Assembly (NCBI GenBank): GCA_935421135.1
Contig: OW285196.1
Span: 3,009,001-3,073,000 of the forward strand
Reading direction: 5' to 3'
Origin: Bugulina stolonifera
Taxonomy: Eukaryota > Bryozoa > Gymnolaemata > Cheilostomatida > Bugulidae
DNA: 64,000 nucleotides
Shown here in pieces: positions 58,949 to 64,000 of this stretch (the first letter of the stretch is position 1; every line of letters starts with the position of its first letter). The notes beneath the pieces were generated by a model, which saw only the letters and a program-made list of their open reading frames with translations, was not told the origin of the DNA and did no database searches. A program made the translations under genes and the position numbers.

Positions 58949-59870
58949 CCTGAGTTGGGTCCAAGTTGACTTGCAAGTCAACAAGTCAAGTCATTTCTAA
59001 AATTTTGGAGTCAAGTCCAAGTCAAGTCAGTGCTGCCTCAAGTCAAGTCAAGTCAAGTCAAGTCAGCCGTCATGCAAGTCACAAGTCAAAGTCAAGTCAA
59101 AATGCAAGTCAAGTGGAAGACATATTCAAAAAATTTTACATTTTCCAAAACATCACTCTTTTCTTTTAGTAGGCATTCCAATTCATGGAAAACCTATGCC
59201 AAGGTGTAGCAGGGCATGTACATGTATGTTATGCAATCGTGGTAAAAAACTAGTCTATAGTATTATTGGCATTACAGTCGAGACTGGTCATATTGTATTA
59301 TATACTGTAGATTGTAATGGTAATACAGTGTTACATATCATATAAGCAGCACATGGTACAGTACAGAGTGTCCTCGGGCCAGTCCTGCAATTTAATTGCA
59401 GTAATTATTGCACTGTACATTGTATTCACTACTTACACCACACCTACACTACATGTAGTGTAAGTGCACTTACACTCCTTGCACTGTGTGTACTTGTGAC
59501 TATACATTGTGTAGTCTCACGTACACACAGCCTAGGTATTGCCTGAGTTGTGTATCCTCATAGCTAACCTTGATATACTCTGAGTGCTGCTAGTAGCACT
59601 GATCTAGTAAAAATGATAAATAGGTAAGCAATTAAGACCTTTTTTCCATGTTGGCTAAACACTGTACAAACCTTCTATTTGTCAGAGTGACTTGGCAGAA
59701 CCCAAGTCAAAATCACAAGTCATTTATGTGTCCAAGTCAAGTCACATTGATGCGCAAGTCAAAGTCAAGTCAAGCCAAGTCAGCAAGTTGGCAAGTCCAA
59801 GTCAAGTCGAATTGTGAGTTGAATTGACTTGGCAAGTCAAGTCAAATCTATGACTTGGGCCCAGCTCTGG
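58949..59870. mobile_element. Inverted-repeat element rich in AAGTC
   Basis: Ends CCTGAGTTGGGTCCAAGTT and, reverse-complemented, CCAGAGCTGGGCCCAAGTC. Both ends are followed by arrays of AAGTC/AAGTCAAGTC (58960-59120 and 59690-59850). The middle (about 59160-59690) is unrelated. The termini look hAT-like, but no 8-bp duplication could be confirmed. No ORF. Confidence 0.55.
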
Positions 59871-60379
59871 ACTTGAATTTAACTAGCCATAATGTTCGCA
59901 TGTTAGTCTCAATAAAACTGTTTGACAGTGAGATGTATTCACAAAGAATGTTCTGTGATACTATAATTATTTTTCACAGGCCATGAAATATTAAGCTTCA
60001 ATTGAGGAACGTCTAAAATAGATCAACACATTTCATTACGATTTGCTTCCTAATTTGGCTAATTAGTCATTAGTCATAAAACTGGAGAGTGCTTTGCCCT
60101 CCATGTAATACCAGGAAGAACTGATGAAGACTAGTAATATTTGACAGTGGTTATAATTATATCTAATCTGATCTGACCTAATCTATTGGCTCTAGAAACA
60201 GCGTGAACCAACACACACCTGCTAGTCGGCCATTGTTGTTGTCAGGTGGTGATGGAAACAGTCACGTGGTCCAATTAGACAATTGTGCTTGCGAGAAAAA
60301 TACCGTTGATTATTGTTTATGGCTATTTAAGCTAACGTCGTTCAAGAAGACTAGATCGTGTCCTTGACCTTTTTCTGCA

Positions 60380-60450
60380 GGACCAATCATTGTAGACCAC
60401 GTTCGGAAAGAAACTACTTTAACTTCCGGTGTTTTTCTTACTTTCATCAG
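60380..60450 (+). promoter_or_regulatory. Probable calnexin promoter and non-coding first exon
   Basis: A CCAAT box (GGACCAATCATTG), an ETS-type AACTTCCGGTG (60421-60431), and a strong donor ATCAG|GTCAGT at 60450/60451 occur together. A matching acceptor TTTGTAG ends at 62475, 51 bp before the calnexin ATG. This suggests an untranslated exon of about 70 bp and a 2-kb intron. No transcript evidence is available. Confidence 0.45.
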
Positions 60451-60524
60451 GTCAGTTCATTGATTCTTCGTTTGAAAATCGGCATATCGAGCATTGATTA
60501 AATTAGCATGTGAACTTTAATTAT

Positions 60525-60777
60525 TTTTATTGCTATTGTTCAGGGTTTGCTTGGCTACCAAAGCTTTACTATTAATTTCAATTACAAGTGTTGTATACAA
60601 TTAAAATAAAATATAAATAATTTAATCTTAATGATTATTTATATTTTCATTTTTATTTATTTTATATATAATATTATTATTCAATTATTTTAATTTTATA
60701 CAACACTTGTAATTCACTAATTGAAATTAATAGTAAAACTTTGGTAGCCAAGCGAACACTGAGCAATAGCAATAAAA
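60525..60777. repeat. About 250-bp fold-back element
   Basis: Inverted arms of about 80 bp: TTTTATTGCTATTGTTCAG, then TTGCTTGGCTACCAAAGCTT and ATTACAAGTGTTGTATA, mirrored on the right (TATACAACACTTGTAAT ... TTTGGTAGCCAAGCGAAC ... AGCAATAGCAATAAAA). The AT-rich loop is about 90 bp. It is probably a fold-back MITE in the putative calnexin 5' intron. Confidence 0.8.
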
Positions 60778-61895
60778 CTTTTAATTTAATTATATAATAT
60801 TAATATTATAATTATTATAGAATAATTAAATTGAAATTTTAATTTAAAATAAAAACTAAACTACTAAAACTAGGCCTAATATTATATTGTATAGATATTA
60901 TATTATTAATATAAAGTAAAAATAAATATAAAAAAAATATTTCTATTAGTGGATGAAGCTTTAGTTGAGTTTAATTTGTTTAAATTAGTAAAACCTAAGG
61001 TATGTAACTTTTACTTTATTTTTTTGTTTATTAGGTCTATATTAAGATTAACATTGGATTGGGTTGTCAACTAAAAATAGATACGATAAGATAACTATTT
61101 AGGCCAATATAAATATTACATTTTTTACTGTAAAGTGTAATGTATATAGGTAGTTAGTATTAGTGTAAGAGTTATTAAAGTAGGCCCCTATGTTCATGTG
61201 GTGGTTTTACTATATTTTTAAAAAATAAAAAATAGCTTTGTATTTGTTATAACTAACTAAGTATTAGGCTAAGTAGGCTGATTAGTGCACCGCATCAGAA
61301 GTAGCTAATATACTAAACTGCTAAATAGTAGCCCCGAAGTTTCTGAAATACCGACAATGATGTCATCGTTAGGGGTTATCTTCACCTATTTTTATTTCAA
61401 TTCTGAAAACTTCTCTTTGACTGTGGGATGTATTTTCAACAGACCTTACACATCACATAATTTATTTAAACCATACAAGTTATACATAAGCCTAATTGTA
61501 AAGCTGAAAACCTACTCTTTCAGATGAGACCGACTTAGAATTCATTAGCTGGAGTGAATATTTACAATTAAGCCTAAGTGCTCACACTAGATTCTCAGTT
61601 GTGTTGGGGTAAACCTATTGTAGTAGGCTATATTGACTGCATATTCCTTGGAGAGTTGCAAAAAAATACAGTCATGACCAAAAGTACCAACTCCCCCACT
61701 ATCATCCCAGTGATTCAAAATATAAATTCAGTTTCCATTTGACAATTTTGCAGTTTTTGAACCAAAACAAAAATCTAAGAATGACAAAACACCAAAGCCA
61801 TATACTAAGGTGATCATTTCAGAGTGCTTCATATGCAGTTGGCTCAGTACATATGTCTGCTCACCGGTGAAGCTTACTTTTTAAGAAAGTCAAGC
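60778..61895. other. AT-rich DNA upstream of calnexin
   Basis: No coding region, RNA gene or clear repeat was recognised. It probably lies within the first intron of the calnexin gene. Confidence 0.4.
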
Positions 61896-62085
61896 TGGTG
61901 TAGTGGTTGATGGGCTCTGTCCACTGTGCCAGCTGGTGTAGTGGTTGATGGGCTCTGTCCACTGTGCCAGCTGATTAGATACTGTAAAGCCTCAGGTTCA
62001 AACTCCAATCAGGGGTGGGAAATCTGTTGTGGAACAAGTTGCTGGCTGCTCAAAAATAAATCTTTTGCGTTAAAGATCTCACCAT
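61896..62085 (+). mobile_element. tRNA-derived SINE with duplicated head
   Basis: An A-box-like CTGGTGTAGTGGTTGATGGG occurs twice in a perfect tandem (about 61905 and 61931). It is followed by a B-box-like GGTTCAAACTCC and a tail GCTCAAAAATAAATCTTTTG shared with 27865-27975. No closed tRNA cloverleaf is seen. Confidence 0.6.
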
Positions 62086-62526
62086 ATTAAAATTAAAATA
62101 GGCCATTTACAATAGTAGAAATATGGCCGAAACCATTCCATTAATATTCTAGTTTGAATAACCTCAGGTCACCTGCTCAGTTCTTGTAACTTGACTCTTG
62201 TTCTCTCAGGTGTAGAAAATAAGCTGATTGACCAAGCATTAGCCTATTCCCATCGACTGACAGATAAAACTACTTCTATATTTTAAAGAATATGTCTCTC
62301 GTTGCTTATGATATAGCATGATCATTTTTGAATTGCCAGTTTTTATAAGGTTGTTTCCTGAACTATTCTTTGTTTAATTTTGTTTTCTCCCTCAAAATCT
62401 TTTAATACCTTCTCCAATAACCTAAATATTCATTCTGTGGAGTAAAAGACCAATTTATATCCTGTGTCTTTGTAGTTTGACCTGTGAGTATCCTCTTGAC
62501 TGGCTGGTCATTTCCTGCTGGTAACC

Positions 62527-63827
62527 ATGAGGTCTGGTCTTGTTGCTTTGTGTGTGATTAGCGTGGCTCTGTGTGTGGCAGCCAATGAGGAGTCAGGCGA
62601 TGATTTAAAGGTAATGTTCAGTGAGACCTGTCTATGTATTGTAAGAAACTGAAAATCATATGACTACAATGTAAGATATACTCTCATGCTTGTATGCTAG
62701 TGGTTTACTAGTTAACTAGTTTTTTGTAATAGCTTTTAGGCCCAGCATTGCTATTTGATGCCACTTAGAGTAGTATGATTGTAAGTGCTGGTAGTGGGAA
62801 CCACAACATGTGCTGCTACCAGCAAGCTGCTTCTGCTTTACTTTGGTATCAAATATGTGAACAGTGGAAAGTATAATATTAGTGTTTTACCTCATGCTTG
62901 TGTTATTCAAGTTAACACTCATACATGTAGCATACAAACATATGGACTAACGCGCAAAATTTACTATTGTATTTTTTCTGTATGCTACCTATCAGCTATA
63001 ATTCTTGGTTTTATGCAAGACTTTTTTCTAATGTTAGAATGTGTTTTCATGTTTGTTATTTGACCGTTATGTTATGTACACAGGTGAGGTATGCATCTCC
63101 CTCTATTCCTAATGGAGCATTCCTAGCTGAAACATTTGATAGTGGTCTGGGTAAAAAATGGGTCAAGTCAGCGGCTAAGAAGGACGACACTGATGAAGAG
63201 ATTGCCAAGTATAACGGGGAGTGGGATGTCAAGGAGGCCGACAGTGCAGCTGTGCAGGGGGATGTCGGTCTAGTGCTCACTACTAAAGCCAGACACGCTG
63301 CCATCTCTGCTAAACTAGAAAAACCTTTTACATTCTCTGGCAAGCCTCTCATTGTACAGTAAGTTCATTGATTGCCCAGGAGACTTATATGTGATATACT
63401 CTGGTATGGTGGTGTGTGTAATGATAGTGTTCCTTTGCTAACAATAAGGTTTGCTCTTGCGTACCCAGAACATAGTATTCCAGGAAATCAGGACCCCAGG
63501 TTACAGATGTATAAGTAACGTGCCTTTTACTTCCAATAATAGGCCTGAACTAATTCAGTTTGCATGCAGAAATGATTGCATTTTATGTGCTACCTTTTAT
63601 GATGTTTATCTGATGTACATGCATGGTTACAGAGCACAGCAACATTTGTGATATACAGTGTATACAGTCAGATAGTTTACAGATTGATAAACGTTAAATT
63701 AATATTGTATCTAGATTAAATGTAATGGTATGATGAAATATTTAGATATGAGGCTAAATACCAGAATGGAATGGACTGTGGTGGCTCCTACATGAAACTT
63801 CTCTCCGATACACCTTCCCTTGATCTG
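62527..63827 (+). CDS. CANX: Calnexin, N-terminal part (three exons, runs off the window)
   Basis: Coding exons seen: 62527-62610, 63084-63358, 63746-63827, with matching phases (0, 2, 0). The first exon is a signal peptide (MRSGLVALCVISVALCVAA) followed by an acidic segment. The next two read FDSGLGKKWVKSAAKKDDTD, EEIAKYNGEWDV, GLVLTTKARHAAISAKL, KPLIVQYEAKYQNGMDCGG and SYMKLLSDTPSLDL. This is the start of the globular lectin domain, closer to calnexin (KAKKDDTDDEIAKYDGKW in vertebrates) than to calreticulin. Calnexin is an ER membrane chaperone for monoglucosylated glycoproteins. CGG includes the cysteine of the conserved lectin-domain disulfide; its partner lies beyond the window. The transmembrane segment and P-domain are not in view. 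Confidence 0.93.
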
Positions 63828-64000
63828 GTGAGCCCATAGACATAGACATAGACATACAACAGTGATTATACATTTATGCTACAGTAGAATAGGTCTATGT
63901 ATGTGTGTGTATCCATATCATTATCTTCATGTACCAGATGGATCAATATAATTAATACTGAATGCTATTAAATTGTTGTTGTAACTATTACGTAACAGTA

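Overview
This is animal nuclear DNA. Every gene is split by GT-AG introns, the non-coding DNA is AT-rich and full of small transposons and minisatellites, and the proteins are metazoan in type: choline-phosphate cytidylyltransferase, NUBP1, mitochondrial ribosomal protein L30, a secreted heme peroxidase, a FAM194-domain (ERICH6-like) protein and calnexin. The compact layout (six genes in 64 kb) and frequent TACATGTA-type palindromes suggest an invertebrate, possibly a sponge. That placement is an inference with low confidence.

Layout. 1-3335: upstream DNA with a microsatellite, two MITE-like elements and a degenerate hAT-like element. 3336-11930 (+): PCYT1, 8 exons, with introns packed with hAT and Harbinger-type insertions. 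11931-13256: the 3' sides of two convergent genes. 13257-15991 (-): NUBP1, 6 exons. 15992-17246: AT-rich divergent spacer with CCAAT boxes. 17247-26513 (+): MRPL30, 6 exons; intron 1 holds a LINE fragment and intron 5 holds a piggyBac-like element nested in an hAT-like element. 27712-43732 (+): a 740-residue secreted animal heme peroxidase, 16 exons. 43733-44879: convergent 3' spacer. 44880-58568 (-): ERICH6-like gene, 17 exons, 1003 residues. 58569-62526: divergent spacer with two inverted-repeat elements and a likely non-coding first exon of the next gene. 62527-63827 (+): first three coding exons of calnexin, running off the window.

All exon chains were built by hand. In the five complete genes the intron phases close exactly and the summed lengths are multiples of three. 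The six genes are not an operon or a pathway. They are mostly housekeeping genes (phosphatidylcholine synthesis, cytosolic Fe-S assembly, mitochondrial translation, ER folding) beside one secreted oxidative enzyme and one FAM194-domain gene.

The most unusual structures are: (1) a 27-bp minisatellite in PCYT1 intron 3 whose unit copies the end of exon 3 and its 5' splice site, later split by two insertions; (2) a 33-bp minisatellite in a peroxidase intron that reads on the minus strand as an ATG-started 11-residue repeat ORF, broken once by 4 nt; (3) a heme peroxidase that keeps the catalytic His/Arg but lacks the Glu and Met used for extra heme bonds in mammalian peroxidases; (4) seven minisatellites of unrelated period lying within about 120 bp of splice sites; (5) two levels of transposon nesting with intact target-site duplications.
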